Source of the DNA: an uncultured Oscillospiraceae bacterium | GTDB lineage: Bacteria > Bacillota > Clostridia > Oscillospirales > Oscillospiraceae | Assembly (NCBI GenBank): GCA_934589065.1 | Contig: CAKTNN010000028.1 | Coordinates: forward strand, 1 to 28,157 | Length of the DNA stretch: 28,157 bases | Direction: 5' to 3' | Shown here: one piece after another, positions 15,402 through 22,637 of the stretch | How the letters are laid out: each line of letters starts with the position of its first letter | How positions within the stretch are numbered: the stretch's first letter is position 1 | The notes under the pieces: generated by a model | The model's input: only the letters and a program-made list of their open reading frames with translations | What the model was told of the DNA's origin: nothing | Database searches by the model: none | Position numbers and translations under genes: made by a program

Positions 15402-16175
15402 TTATGCAAACAGCTCCTCCAGCGTGCCGAAACGGTAGCCCAGGTTTTCCCACTGGGTCAGCAGGTCATCCAGAATTTCCGCGTTGGTTTTGGAGGTGGA
15501 GTGCAGCAGTACCACGGCGCCGTTGTGGGTGCGGGGCAGGAGCTTAGAGAAGGCCTGCTCCCGGGTGGGCTGCTTGTCATTGAGCCAGTCCACGTAGGCA
15601 AGGCTCCAGAATACGGTTTTGTATCCCAGGCTCTTTGCCATTTTCAGGTTCTCCTGGCTGTAAATCCCCTGGGGCGGGCGATAGTATTTGGGCAGGTCTT
15701 TTCCGGTGGTTTCCCGGAACAGGTTTTCCAAATCCGTCAGCTCCTTGGAAAAGGTCTCCTGACTGCCAAGCTTGGACATATCGTAGTGGTGCATGGTGTG
15801 GTTGCCCACAATATGCCCTTCTTCCACCATCCGGCGAACCAGGTCGGCATTGCGCTCTATGTAGTTGCCAACCAGGAAGAAGGCGGCGGGAACTCGGTGC
15901 TTTTTCAGGGTATCCAGCACCTTTTCCGTAGAGCCGTTTTCGTAGCCTGCATCAAAGGTCAGATACAGCACCTTTTCCCGGGTATCCCCCAGGTAGGCGG
16001 CATCGTATTGCCGCAGCTGCTCCGTGCCTGCCGTGCCCACCGGGGCGCTGCCCTCCTGCCGGAAGGAGAGCCCCCAGCTGGCGGTGGGTACGGCTGCCTC
16101 GTAGAATACCCGAACCACGCCCAGCACCGTCAGGGCGATGGCTGCCAGAAAGATTGCGCTGTCCCGTTTGCCCAT
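15402..16175 (-). CDS. Polysaccharide deacetylase, PdaA-like
   Basis: A 257-residue NodB-domain protein with an N-terminal membrane helix or uncleaved signal (about 7-24), so it acts outside the membrane on peptidoglycan or another polymer. Motifs: LTFDAGYENG (catalytic Asp D75), the zinc motif HTMHH (H126, H130), RPPQGIYS (R166) and VVLLHST. In most deacetylases the residue after D75 is a second Asp; here it is Ala. The PdaA delta-lactam enzymes also depart there (Asn, from memory) and share GYENG, so PdaA is the best guess. The start has AGGAGG, partly inside a hairpin. It lies downstream of cysK on the same strand. A PdaA role would imply sporulation. Confidence 0.85.
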   Translation of the reverse strand: MGKRDSAIFLAAIALTVLGVVRVFYEAAVPTASWGLSFRQEGSAPVGTAGTEQLRQYDAAYLGDTREKVLYLTFDAGYENGSTEKVLDTLKKHRVPAAFFLVGNYIERNADLVRRMVEEGHIVGNHTMHHYDMSKLGSQETFSKELTDLENLFRETTGKDLPKYYRPPQGIYSQENLKMAKSLGYKTVFWSLAYVDWLNDKQPTREQAFSKLLPRTHNGAVVLLHSTSKTNAEILDDLLTQWENLGYRFGTLEELFA

Positions 16176-16216
16176 AAAAAATCCCCTCCTGCGTGCAGTG
16201 TATGCAGAAGGGGATT
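16176..16216 (-). terminator. cysK terminator-like hairpin masking the next ribosome binding site
   Basis: The stem AATCCCCT/AGGGGATT (16209-16216 with 16180-16187), a mismatch, then CTGC/GCAG (16204-16207 with 16189-16192), runs on the minus strand straight into a T-tract that touches the deacetylase ATG. The AGGAGG site lies in the 3' arm. The hairpin can therefore end cysK transcripts or hide the start site. Confidence 0.7.
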
Positions 16217-16253
16217 CCTTTTATGCGGGGGAAACCCAGGGAGGAAAATAGAA

Positions 16254-17189
16254 TTACTTATCGGCAAACAGGGGCGTGGAGAGATACCGGTCGCCGGTAT
16301 CGGGCAGCAGGACAACGATGGTCTTGCCCTTGTTCTCGGGACGCTTTGCCAGCTGGATGGCGGCCCATACGGCGGCACCGGAGGAAATGCCCACCAGTAC
16401 GCCTTCTTTTCTGCCGATGGTGCGGCCCGCAGCGAAGGCATCCTCGTTGGTGACGGTGATGATTTCGTCATATACCTTGGTGTTCAGCACGTCGGGGACA
16501 AAGCCTGCGCCGATGCCCTGAATCTTGTGGGGGCCGGCAACGCCCTGGGAGAGCACGGGGGAGGTGGCGGGCTCTACAGCCACAACCTTTACTTCCGGCT
16601 TCTGGCTCTTCAGGTATTCCCCGGTACCGGTGATGGTGCCGCCGGTGCCAACGCCTGCCACGAAGATGTCCACCTCGCCGTCGGTATCCTGATAGATTTC
16701 GGGGCCGGTGGTTTCAAAGTGTGCCTTGGGATTGGCGGGGTTTACGAACTGACCGGGAATGAAGCTGCCGGGAATTTGGGCAGCCAGTTCATTGGCCTTG
16801 GCAATGGCACCCTTCATGCCCTTTGCGCCCTCGCTGAGCACCAGCTCTGCACCGTAGGCCTTGATCAGCTGGCGGCGCTCCACGCTCATGGTGTCCGGCA
16901 TGACGATAATCAGCTTATAGCCCCGGGCAGCTGCCACGGAGGCAAGGCCGATGCCGGTATTGCCGGAGGTGGGCTCGATCAGGGTTGCACCGGGCTTCAG
17001 GGCGCCGCTCTTCTCGGCCTCGTCAATGATGGACTTGGCGATACGGTCCTTTACGGAACCGGCGGGGTTAAAGTATTCCAGCTTGGCAAGAATCCTGGCT
17101 TCCAGCTTTTCTTCCTTTTCAATGTGGGTCAGCTCCAGCAGGGGGGTATGACCGATCAGCTGGTCGGCAGAGGTATAAATTTTAGACAT
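16254..17189 (-). CDS. cysK: Cysteine synthase (O-acetylserine thiol-lyase)
   Basis: A 311-residue PLP enzyme making cysteine from O-acetylserine and sulfide. The PLP Lys is K47 in NPAGSVKDR; the substrate loop is [12 protein letters not shown], the phosphate-binding Gly loop is [10 protein letters not shown], and VGISSGAA is near the C-terminus. Length and layout match CysK. The start at 17189 has GGAAG 7 bases upstream; the frame from 17207 would start inside the ribosome binding site. It is transcribed from a consensus promoter overlapped by a perfect dyad, after a leader of about 115 bases holding a mini-ORF. No cysE lies next to it in the window. Confidence 0.95.
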   Translation of the reverse strand: MSKIYTSADQLIGHTPLLELTHIEKEEKLEARILAKLEYFNPAGSVKDRIAKSIIDEAEKSGALKPGATLIEPTSGNTGIGLASVAAARGYKLIIVMPDTMSVERRQLIKAYGAELVLSEGAKGMKGAIAKANELAAQIPGSFIPGQFVNPANPKAHFETTGPEIYQDTDGEVDIFVAGVGTGGTITGTGEYLKSQKPEVKVVAVEPATSPVLSQGVAGPHKIQGIGAGFVPDVLNTKVYDEIITVTNEDAFAAGRTIGRKEGVLVGISSGAAVWAAIQLAKRPENKGKTIVVLLPDTGDRYLSTPLFADK

Positions 17190-17253
17190 AAGATTACTTC
17201 CTTTCAAAATAGTTGTGAAATAGATTTGGTTTCAAACGGGATTGATTGGAAGG

Positions 17254-17280
17254 TCAACATCGAAACTCCGGATGCATCAT
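17254..17280 (-). CDS. Candidate leader mini-ORF of cysK (8 residues, ends in Cys)
   Basis: ATG at 17280 is followed by seven more codons and TGA, encoding MMHPEFRC. GGAGG lies 9 bases upstream. The only Cys codon is the last before the stop. Just after the stop, CTTCC (17248-17252) can pair with GGAAG of the cysK ribosome binding site (17197-17201). Position, spacing and the Cys codon suggest a cysteine-sensing leader peptide. The ORF is very short and could be chance. Confidence 0.4.
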   Translation of the reverse strand: MMHPEFRC

Positions 17281-17311
17281 GGAAATCATCCTCCATAAGT
17301 GGTTTGGTCGC

Positions 17312-17351
17312 ATTGTAACCCTAAATTCCTATTTTGTCAATAGGAATTTAG
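17312..17351 (-). promoter_or_regulatory. cysK promoter with dyad operator
   Basis: On the minus strand, TTGACA (17335-17340), a 17-base spacer and TACAAT (17312-17317). A perfect 12-base inverted repeat, CTAAATTCCTAT and ATAGGAATTTAG (17321-17332 and 17340-17351), surrounds and overlaps the -35 box. This is a typical repressor site. The GGAATT half resembles CymR (Rrf2 family) cysteine-regulator sites as I remember them; assignment is inference. Confidence 0.8.
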
Positions 17352-17429
17352 TGCATTTTAAAATATTTTTTCACCGGCTTCTATCCCGGCGGAATGCGCC
17401 TGCACGCCAACCGTTGCTGCAAACCGGCA

Positions 17430-17560
17430 CCGCAGCACTACCTCGCAATGACAGGCAGGAGGTCAAGATTGCCACACCAGTCTGTGGACTGGTTCGCAAT
17501 GACACTTCTTTCGTCATTCCGAGCCGGCGCGCACGCTGGCGTGGGAATCTTGGGCGTGGT
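17430..17560. repeat. Interspersed palindromic repeat copies upstream of the ligase
   Basis: One copy reads AAGATTGCCACACCAGTC ... GACTGGTTCGCAATGACA with stem CCAGTC/GACTGG (about 17464-17503). It is followed by a related inverted copy with CGTCATTCCGAGCCGGCG and CGCTGGCGTGGGAATCTT (about 17514-17553). No gene is visible between 17352 and 17685. Confidence 0.7.
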
Positions 17561-17600
17561 ATCACTTTGGCTAAGCGGCACTGTGTTGGCTCCCTTGTGT

Positions 17601-17669
17601 AAAGGGGGCTGTCAAATGCCAGGCTGACTGAGGGATTGCAATGACCCTATTTTTGTAACAGCCCCCTTT
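17601..17669. repeat. 69-base element with 12-base terminal inverted repeats
   Basis: AAAGGGGGCTGT (17601-17612) and ACAGCCCCCTTT (17658-17669) are perfect inverted repeats around 45 bases. GGGGCTGT ends recall termini of several insertion-sequence families. It may be a miniature remnant or a simple hairpin. It lies just upstream of the cassette promoter. Confidence 0.5.
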
Positions 17670-17685
17670 GTTTCCGGGGCAGGTG

Positions 17686-17715
17686 TTGACAACCCCGGGA
17701 AGCAGCTGGTATAAT
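17686..17715 (+). promoter_or_regulatory. Promoter of the adenylation/MBOAT cassette
   Basis: A consensus TTGACA (17686-17691), an 18-base spacer and TATAAT (17710-17715), about 50 bases before the ligase start. It is among the strongest promoters in the window. Confidence 0.85.
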
Positions 17716-17763
17716 GATACGCGTAAGTTTGTGCCATCATATCCCTGCAAAGGATGATTGTCT

Positions 17764-19275
17764 ATGAATAACGTCTTAAAATACCTCTGCGCCAGTTACC
17801 GGGCTTATCCGAAACGGAAGGCGGTGCTGGATGACAGCAAGGAGTATACATACGAAGAGTATTACGCCTTGACCCGGTGCATAGGCTCCGGCATTGCGGC
17901 AAGGGTCGGCCAGCGCCAGCCGGTGGGGGTGTATATGGAAAAGTGCGCCGATGCCGTGGCGGTATTTTTGGGGGCTGTGTGGGCAGGCTGCTTTTACTCC
18001 TGCCTGAATACGGAACTCCCGGATGGGAGACTTCAGCAGATTGCCTCCGTATTGGAGCCCAAGCTCATCGTCTCCCAGGAAAGTCTTCTGGAAAAGGCTC
18101 AGGCCTTGTTCCCCGGGGCAGCCATCGTGACGGCAGAAGCTCTGGCACAGACGGAGGAAAACGATGCCCTGCTTGCCCTGCGGCAGGAGCGGGCCATTGA
18201 TACCGACGTACTTTATGTAAACTTTACCTCCGGCTCTACCGGTGTGCCCAAGGGAATCGCCGTGGGCAACCGCAGCGTGCTGGATTTTATCGATTGCTTT
18301 GTGCCCCTTTTCGGCATTGATCACACCGATGTGATTGCCAATCAGGCTCCCTTTGATTTTGATGTATCCGTCAAGGATATCTATTCTGCCCTCCATGCCG
18401 GTGCGGCTCTGGCAGTGGTTCCCAGAAGACTCTTTTCTGCCCCCACTCAGCTGATTGACTTCCTCTGCGACACCGGCACGACCACCATGATCTGGGCGGT
18501 GTCTGCCCTGTGCCTGATTACGGGCTTCCACGCCCTGGACTACAAGACCCCGGAGCACATTCGTAGGATCATCTATTCCGGAGAGGTGATGCCCCTGAAG
18601 GCACTGAAAGAATTCCGGAAGCACCTGCCGGATGCGCTGTATGTCAATGTCTACGGCCCTACGGAAATCACCTGCAACTGCACCTACCATATTCTGGAAA
18701 AGGCGCGGGACTATGCAGAGGGCGTGCCCATCGGCATTCCCTTCCCCAATGAACACGTGTTCCTGCTGGATGAGGAGAACCGTCTAGTGGAGGAACCGGG
18801 AAAAGAAGGGGAAATCTGCGTCCGGGGTACGGCCCTGGCTTTGGGCTACTACCGGAATCCGGAGCAAAACAATGCCCACTTTGTCCAGAACCCCCTGAAC
18901 CCCAACTATCCGGAGCGGATCTACCGCACCGGCGACCTGGGCAAATACAATTCCCTGGGGGAATTGGTTTTCTCCGGACGGAAGGATTTCCAGATTAAGT
19001 ACATGGGCCACCGGATTGAGCTGGAGGAAATCGAGCGGGCTATGAACGCCATCGATGGGGTGGAGCGGGCCTGCTGCCTGTTTGACGAGAAGAAATCCCG
19101 GCTGCGGGGCTTTTATGTGGGCACGATCGACAAGGAGAGCCTCCATGCAAGCATGAAGAAAGACCTGCCGGCCTTTATGGTTCCCGGCATCCTGCGCCAG
19201 GTGGAGGAAATGCCTCTGACGAAGAACGGAAAAATCGACCGGAAAAAGCTGGCGGAAACGGCGGGAGGAAGATAA
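17764..19275 (+). CDS. Amino-acid adenylation enzyme (DltA-like AMP-forming ligase)
   Basis: A 503-residue stand-alone adenylation domain that should activate an amino acid with ATP and load it on the carrier protein two genes downstream. Core motifs: TSGSTGVPKG (155-164), YGPTE (297-301), YRTGDL with TGD at 389-391, and the catalytic Lys K490 in LTKNGKID. FDFD (197-200) has the Asp at 200 that binds the alpha-amino group in DltA and NRPS A domains, so an amino acid substrate is likely. At the DltA FCGEVLP position it has YSGEVMP (S272 for Cys), so D-alanine is not assured. The start at 17764 follows AAAGGA by 9 bases. Its stop touches the next start codon. Confidence 0.88.
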   Translation: MNNVLKYLCASYRAYPKRKAVLDDSKEYTYEEYYALTRCIGSGIAARVGQRQPVGVYMEKCADAVAVFLGAVWAGCFYSCLNTELPDGRLQQIASVLEPKLIVSQESLLEKAQALFPGAAIVTAEALAQTEENDALLALRQERAIDTDVLYVNFTSGSTGVPKGIAVGNRSVLDFIDCFVPLFGIDHTDVIANQAPFDFDVSVKDIYSALHAGAALAVVPRRLFSAPTQLIDFLCDTGTTTMIWAVSALCLITGFHALDYKTPEHIRRIIYSGEVMPLKALKEFRKHLPDALYVNVYGPTEITCNCTYHILEKARDYAEGVPIGIPFPNEHVFLLDEENRLVEEPGKEGEICVRGTALALGYYRNPEQNNAHFVQNPLNPNYPERIYRTGDLGKYNSLGELVFSGRKDFQIKYMGHRIELEEIERAMNAIDGVERACCLFDEKKSRLRGFYVGTIDKESLHASMKKDLPAFMVPGILRQVEEMPLTKNGKIDRKKLAETAGGR

Positions 19276-20439
19276 GTGAAGGATATTGCAAAGCTCCAGG
19301 ATACCGCCTATTATGTATTTGATTTCCGGGTGCTCCGGCAGCGGGTTTCCTATCTGCGTGGGCTGCTGGGGGAGAATATCGCCGTGGCCTACGCCATCAA
19401 GGCCAATCCCTTTTTGGTGGAGGGACTGCGGGATCAGGTGGAGCGGCTGGAAATCTGCTCCCCCGGAGAAAGCGAAATCTGTGACGGGTTGGGCATCGAC
19501 CCCAAAATGACTGTCATTTCCGGAGTAAACAAAACCCCCGGTTTTATTGAAAAGCTGGTGCAGTCCACCCAGGGGCGGATCTACACCGTGGAATCCATGA
19601 CTCAGTTTCACCTTTTGAACCGTCTTGCAGAGCGCTATGACAAACGTTTAAAGGTGCTGCTGCGGCTGACCAACGACAGCCAGTTCGGCATCAACGAAGA
19701 GGAAATAGAGACGCTTGTACGGGATCGGGCCCAGTATCCGAATTTGGACTTCCGGGGGATTCAGTTCTTCTCGGGAACCCAGAAAACCTCCCTGAAAAAG
19801 CTGAAACGGGAAATTACCCACCTGGATGCCTTCCTGTGTCGGCTGGAAACGGAGTACGGCTACCGCAGCCCGGAAATGGAATACGGCACCGGCTTCCCCG
19901 TGGCCTACTTTGGGGAAGAGCTGGAAGAGGAAGCCCTGATTACCGGCTTTTGCCAGCTGCTGGCACAGATGCAGTGGCAGGGGGAAATCACCCTGGAGCT
20001 GGGCCGCTCCATTGCCGCCTCCTGCGGAAGCTACTTTACCCATGTGGCGGACAAAAAGTGCAACCACGGGCAGAATTATCTGATTCTGGACGGGGGGATG
20101 CACCAGATGGTTTACTATGGGCAGTATATGGGTATGAAGCACCCCAAGGTTACTCTCTGCGGCAAAGAAAAAGAGGAAGCGGCGGAAAGCTGGAATCTCT
20201 TTGGCAGCCTGTGCAGCATGAACGATATTCTGGTAAAGGCGCTGCCCCTGCCCCCTGTGGAGATTGGGGACACCCTGCGCTTTGAGAATACCGGCGCTTA
20301 CTGCGTCACGGAGGGTATTGCCCTGTTTCTCAGCCGGGATTTGCCGGCGGTTTATCTTATCGATTCGGAAGGAACGCTGATTTGCGCAAGGCAGACGGCA
20401 GAAACCTTCCCCTTCAATACATGGAAGAAAGAAATTTGA
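19276..20439 (+). CDS. Fold-type III PLP decarboxylase-like enzyme
   Basis: A 387-residue protein of the diaminopimelate/ornithine decarboxylase superfamily: alanine-racemase-like barrel, then beta domain. PLP Lys is K42 in AYAIKANP. The C-terminal GSLCSMND (C313, D317) and GAY (Y342) motifs are kept. Two landmarks diverge: the HxGS loop is QFFSGTQ (163-169), and EPGR is ELGR (241-244). A SGTQ-type loop recalls PLP decarboxylases that sit beside AMP ligases and carrier proteins in exosortase-associated clusters (TIGR03098/TIGR03099, from memory). The GTG start directly follows the ligase stop, with GGAGG 7 bases upstream. The substrate is unknown; it could be free or carrier-bound amino acid. 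Confidence 0.85.
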   Translation: MKDIAKLQDTAYYVFDFRVLRQRVSYLRGLLGENIAVAYAIKANPFLVEGLRDQVERLEICSPGESEICDGLGIDPKMTVISGVNKTPGFIEKLVQSTQGRIYTVESMTQFHLLNRLAERYDKRLKVLLRLTNDSQFGINEEEIETLVRDRAQYPNLDFRGIQFFSGTQKTSLKKLKREITHLDAFLCRLETEYGYRSPEMEYGTGFPVAYFGEELEEEALITGFCQLLAQMQWQGEITLELGRSIAASCGSYFTHVADKKCNHGQNYLILDGGMHQMVYYGQYMGMKHPKVTLCGKEKEEAAESWNLFGSLCSMNDILVKALPLPPVEIGDTLRFENTGAYCVTEGIALFLSRDLPAVYLIDSEGTLICARQTAETFPFNTWKKEI

Positions 20440-20452
20440 AAGGATCATTACT

Positions 20453-20680
20453 ATGGACGAACTGCTTGAAATTCTGAACGATATTCAGCCCGGTGTGGAT
20501 TTTGAAAACGAAACCCACCTGATTGATAACCACCTGCTGGACTCCCTGTCCATCATCTCTCTGGTGGCAGAGCTGGAGGATACCTTTGATGTGACCATCC
20601 CTGCCGTGGAAATCATTCCAGAGAACTTCAATTCCGCCGAGGCCATGATGGAGATGATCCAGCGGCTTCAGGAAGACTGA
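20453..20680 (+). CDS. Acyl/aminoacyl carrier protein
   Basis: A 75-residue acidic four-helix carrier. S31 in LLDSLSIISLV is the 4'-phosphopantetheine attachment Ser of the DSL motif, and length is typical of ACP or DltC. AAAGGA lies 8 bases upstream. It lies 13 bases after the decarboxylase and 2 bases before the MBOAT gene, so it is cotranscribed and is the likely partner of both the ligase and the acyltransferase. No phosphopantetheinyl transferase is in the window. Confidence 0.92.
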   Translation: MDELLEILNDIQPGVDFENETHLIDNHLLDSLSIISLVAELEDTFDVTIPAVEIIPENFNSAEAMMEMIQRLQED

Positions 20681-20682
20681 GG

Positions 20683-22314
20683 ATGGATATCCTCACCCTG
20701 CTTCATGCAGGCGCTCATCCGGGACTGACGGCCTTCTTTTCCCTGCATTACCTGGGGCTGTTTCTTCCGGCGGCGGTGATTCTCTTTTCCCTGACGCCGA
20801 AAAAAGGGAAAAAATATATGCTGCTCCTGCTGAGCCTGGGCTTTTACTGGCTGATCAGCGGGGTGCTTATCGGCTATCTCCTGGCGTCCGCCGGGGTGCT
20901 GTGGGGCTGCGGCAAGTGGATGGATGAAATCCACAAAAAACGGGATGCCGCCGTGAAGGCGGCGGAAAAGCCGGAGCGGAAGGCCCTCAAGAAAAAGTAC
21001 AATGGCTATGCCCGGTGGGTGATGACCGGGGCGGTGCTTGTCCACATTGGCCTGATTCTGGTGCTCAAGTATTCCGGCTTCTTTATGGAAAACGTGAATG
21101 CCCTTTTTGGCGCGAGTTACCCGATTCCCAGTTACCTCAAGCCCCTGGGCCTGTCCTTCTTTATTTTACAGAGCGTTTCTTACCTGGTGGATGTATACCG
21201 CCAGACCGTTCCTGCTGACCGCAATCCTCTGCGGCTATTGCTGTTTCTCAGCTTTTTCCCCCAGATTGTGGAGGGGCCTATCTGCCGCTACGGTCAGACG
21301 GCCCAGGCCCTGTGGGAGGTGCAGCCCATCCGGTATGAAAACCTGACGGCGGGCATCCAGAGAATCCTCTGGGGCCTGATGAAAAAACTGGTGGTTGCCG
21401 ACCGGCTGAATCCCTTTGTGGCGGAGCTCTTTAACCAGAACGGAAACTATCCCGGCTGGCTTTCCCTGCTGGGAGCGGTGCTGTATACCCTGCAGCTATA
21501 TATGGATTTCTCCGGCTCTATGGATGCGGTCTGCGGCACGGCCCAGATTTTCGGCATTACCATGCCGGAAAACTTCCGCCGTCCCTTCTTTTCCCGGAAT
21601 ATTTCCGAATTCTGGAACCGGTGGCATATCACCCTGGGCACCTGGTTCCGGGACTACATCTTCTATCCCGTGACCATGTCCGGCCCTATGAAAAAGCTGA
21701 CGGGCGCTGCCCGGAAAAAGCTGGGCAACCATTTTGGCCCGCTCCTTGCCGGGTCGGTGGCCCTCTTCTGCGTGTGGTTTTCCAACGGCTTGTGGCACGG
21801 CGCTGCCTGGCATTACATCTTCTTCGGCCTATACCACCTGGTGCTGATTCTGCTGGGCAATTGCTTCGCCCCCTACCTGAAAAAGATCAATGAAAAGCTG
21901 GGCTTTACCCCGGAGAATAAGCCCTTTCGGGTGTTTCAGATGCTGCGCACCTCCATTCTCGTGGTGTTTGGCGAGCTGATTTTCCGGGCGAACAGTATGA
22001 CCCAGGCAGGGGCGATGCTGAGCCGGATTTTTACCTCCTTCGGCCTTTCCACCGGCGTATACACCACGCTGAAGGCAGCGCTGGATGCTGCCGAGTGCGA
22101 TGTGCTGGATCTGATGATTGTGGGCCTTACCGCCTGCATCGTGCTGGTTGTGAGCATTCTCCAGGAAAAGGGCAGGGATATCCGCGGGGATTTGAACCGG
22201 AAGCCCACCGCCCTGCGCTGGTGCGCATGGTATGCCCTGATTCTCTACATTGTGATTTTCGGCGCCTACGGCGTGGGCTACATCCCGGTAGACCCCATGT
22301 ATGCCAATTTCTGA
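20683..22314 (+). CDS. MBOAT family O-acyltransferase (AlgI/DltB-like)
   Basis: A 543-residue polytopic membrane acyltransferase. The MBOAT core is clear: FSGSMDAVCGTAQIFG, NFRRPFFSRNISEFWNRWHI, TWFRDYIFYPV, then NGLWHGAAWHYIFFGLYH with the catalytic His at H372. Length is nearer AlgI-type proteins than DltB. Family members move an acyl or aminoacyl group across or onto surface polymers; here the donor is presumably the carrier-bound product of the upstream genes. An Arg/Lys-rich cytoplasmic loop (about 85-107, KKRDAAVKAAEKPERKALKK) is a possible carrier docking site. No DltD or SGNH partner follows. The acceptor is unknown. Confidence 0.9.
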   Translation: MDILTLLHAGAHPGLTAFFSLHYLGLFLPAAVILFSLTPKKGKKYMLLLLSLGFYWLISGVLIGYLLASAGVLWGCGKWMDEIHKKRDAAVKAAEKPERKALKKKYNGYARWVMTGAVLVHIGLILVLKYSGFFMENVNALFGASYPIPSYLKPLGLSFFILQSVSYLVDVYRQTVPADRNPLRLLLFLSFFPQIVEGPICRYGQTAQALWEVQPIRYENLTAGIQRILWGLMKKLVVADRLNPFVAELFNQNGNYPGWLSLLGAVLYTLQLYMDFSGSMDAVCGTAQIFGITMPENFRRPFFSRNISEFWNRWHITLGTWFRDYIFYPVTMSGPMKKLTGAARKKLGNHFGPLLAGSVALFCVWFSNGLWHGAAWHYIFFGLYHLVLILLGNCFAPYLKKINEKLGFTPENKPFRVFQMLRTSILVVFGELIFRANSMTQAGAMLSRIFTSFGLSTGVYTTLKAALDAAECDVLDLMIVGLTACIVLVVSILQEKGRDIRGDLNRKPTALRWCAWYALILYIVIFGAYGVGYIPVDPMYANF

Positions 22315-22327
22315 GTACCCCGCGCTT

Positions 22328-22440
22328 TCGTCATTGCGAACCAGCACGCAGGCCGCTCCCTTCGTCATTGCGAACTGGTACGCAGGCCGCTCCCTTCGTC
22401 ATTGCGAACCAGTCCGAAGACTGGTGTGGCAATCTCAGAC
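22328..22440. repeat. Three tandem copies of the interspersed repeat after the MBOAT gene
   Basis: CGTCATTGCGAAC recurs three times (near 22329, 22364 and 22398), about 34 bases apart. The first two copies are truncated after the first stem arm; the third is complete, ending CTGGTGTGGCAATCTC. The shared CGCAGGCCGCTCCCTT between units shows tandem duplication. After it, 22441-22530 holds another fragment (GCGCCGCAG ... TACAGAGCGC) related in inverse orientation to 1301-1358. Confidence 0.75.
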
Positions 22441-22538
22441 GTGGAGAAACGTATCAACCAGTACAATAAGATTCCTACGGCAGTTTAGCGCCGCAGCACT
22501 GTACAGAGCGCAATGATAAGGGCAGTACCGACAACTTT

Positions 22539-22561
22539 TTTCCTGTATTTTACACAGGAAA
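22539..22561. promoter_or_regulatory. Inverted repeat upstream of the uppP promoter
   Basis: TTTCCTGT (22539-22546) and ACAGGAAA (22554-22561) form an 8-base dyad with a 7-base centre, 13 bases upstream of the -35 box. It could be an operator. It lacks a T-tract after it, so it is a poor terminator. Confidence 0.4.
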
Positions 22562-22574
22562 TAACCCCGCTCTA

Positions 22575-22603
22575 TTGCAAACCGGGACGCCGTCTTGTAT
22601 CAT
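22575..22603 (+). promoter_or_regulatory. Promoter of uppP
   Basis: TTGCAA (22575-22580), a 17-base spacer and TATCAT (22598-22603), about 35 bases before the start codon. Confidence 0.7.
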
Positions 22604-22637
22604 AGGAAGGTACAACTTTCATCTATGAGGTGCAATT

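Noticed and set aside
17190..17305. T-box or SAM riboswitch in the cysK leader
   Set aside because: No T-box sequence, specifier-loop architecture, SAM-motif core or following intrinsic terminator could be found in the roughly 115-base leader.
15300..17318. 672-codon open frame on the plus strand
   Set aside because: It is antisense to the PdaA-like gene and cysK, shows no family motifs and has no ribosome binding site.
17764..22314. Ordinary dlt operon (D-alanylation of teichoic acid)
   Set aside because: DltD and DltX are absent, a PLP enzyme is inserted, the MBOAT is AlgI-length, and the ligase pocket differs from DltA. I kept only the wider family names.
22328..22440. Possible CRISPR array
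   Set aside because: Only three imperfect, palindromic units with near-identical spacers. This is tandem duplication of the dispersed repeat, and no cas gene is nearby.
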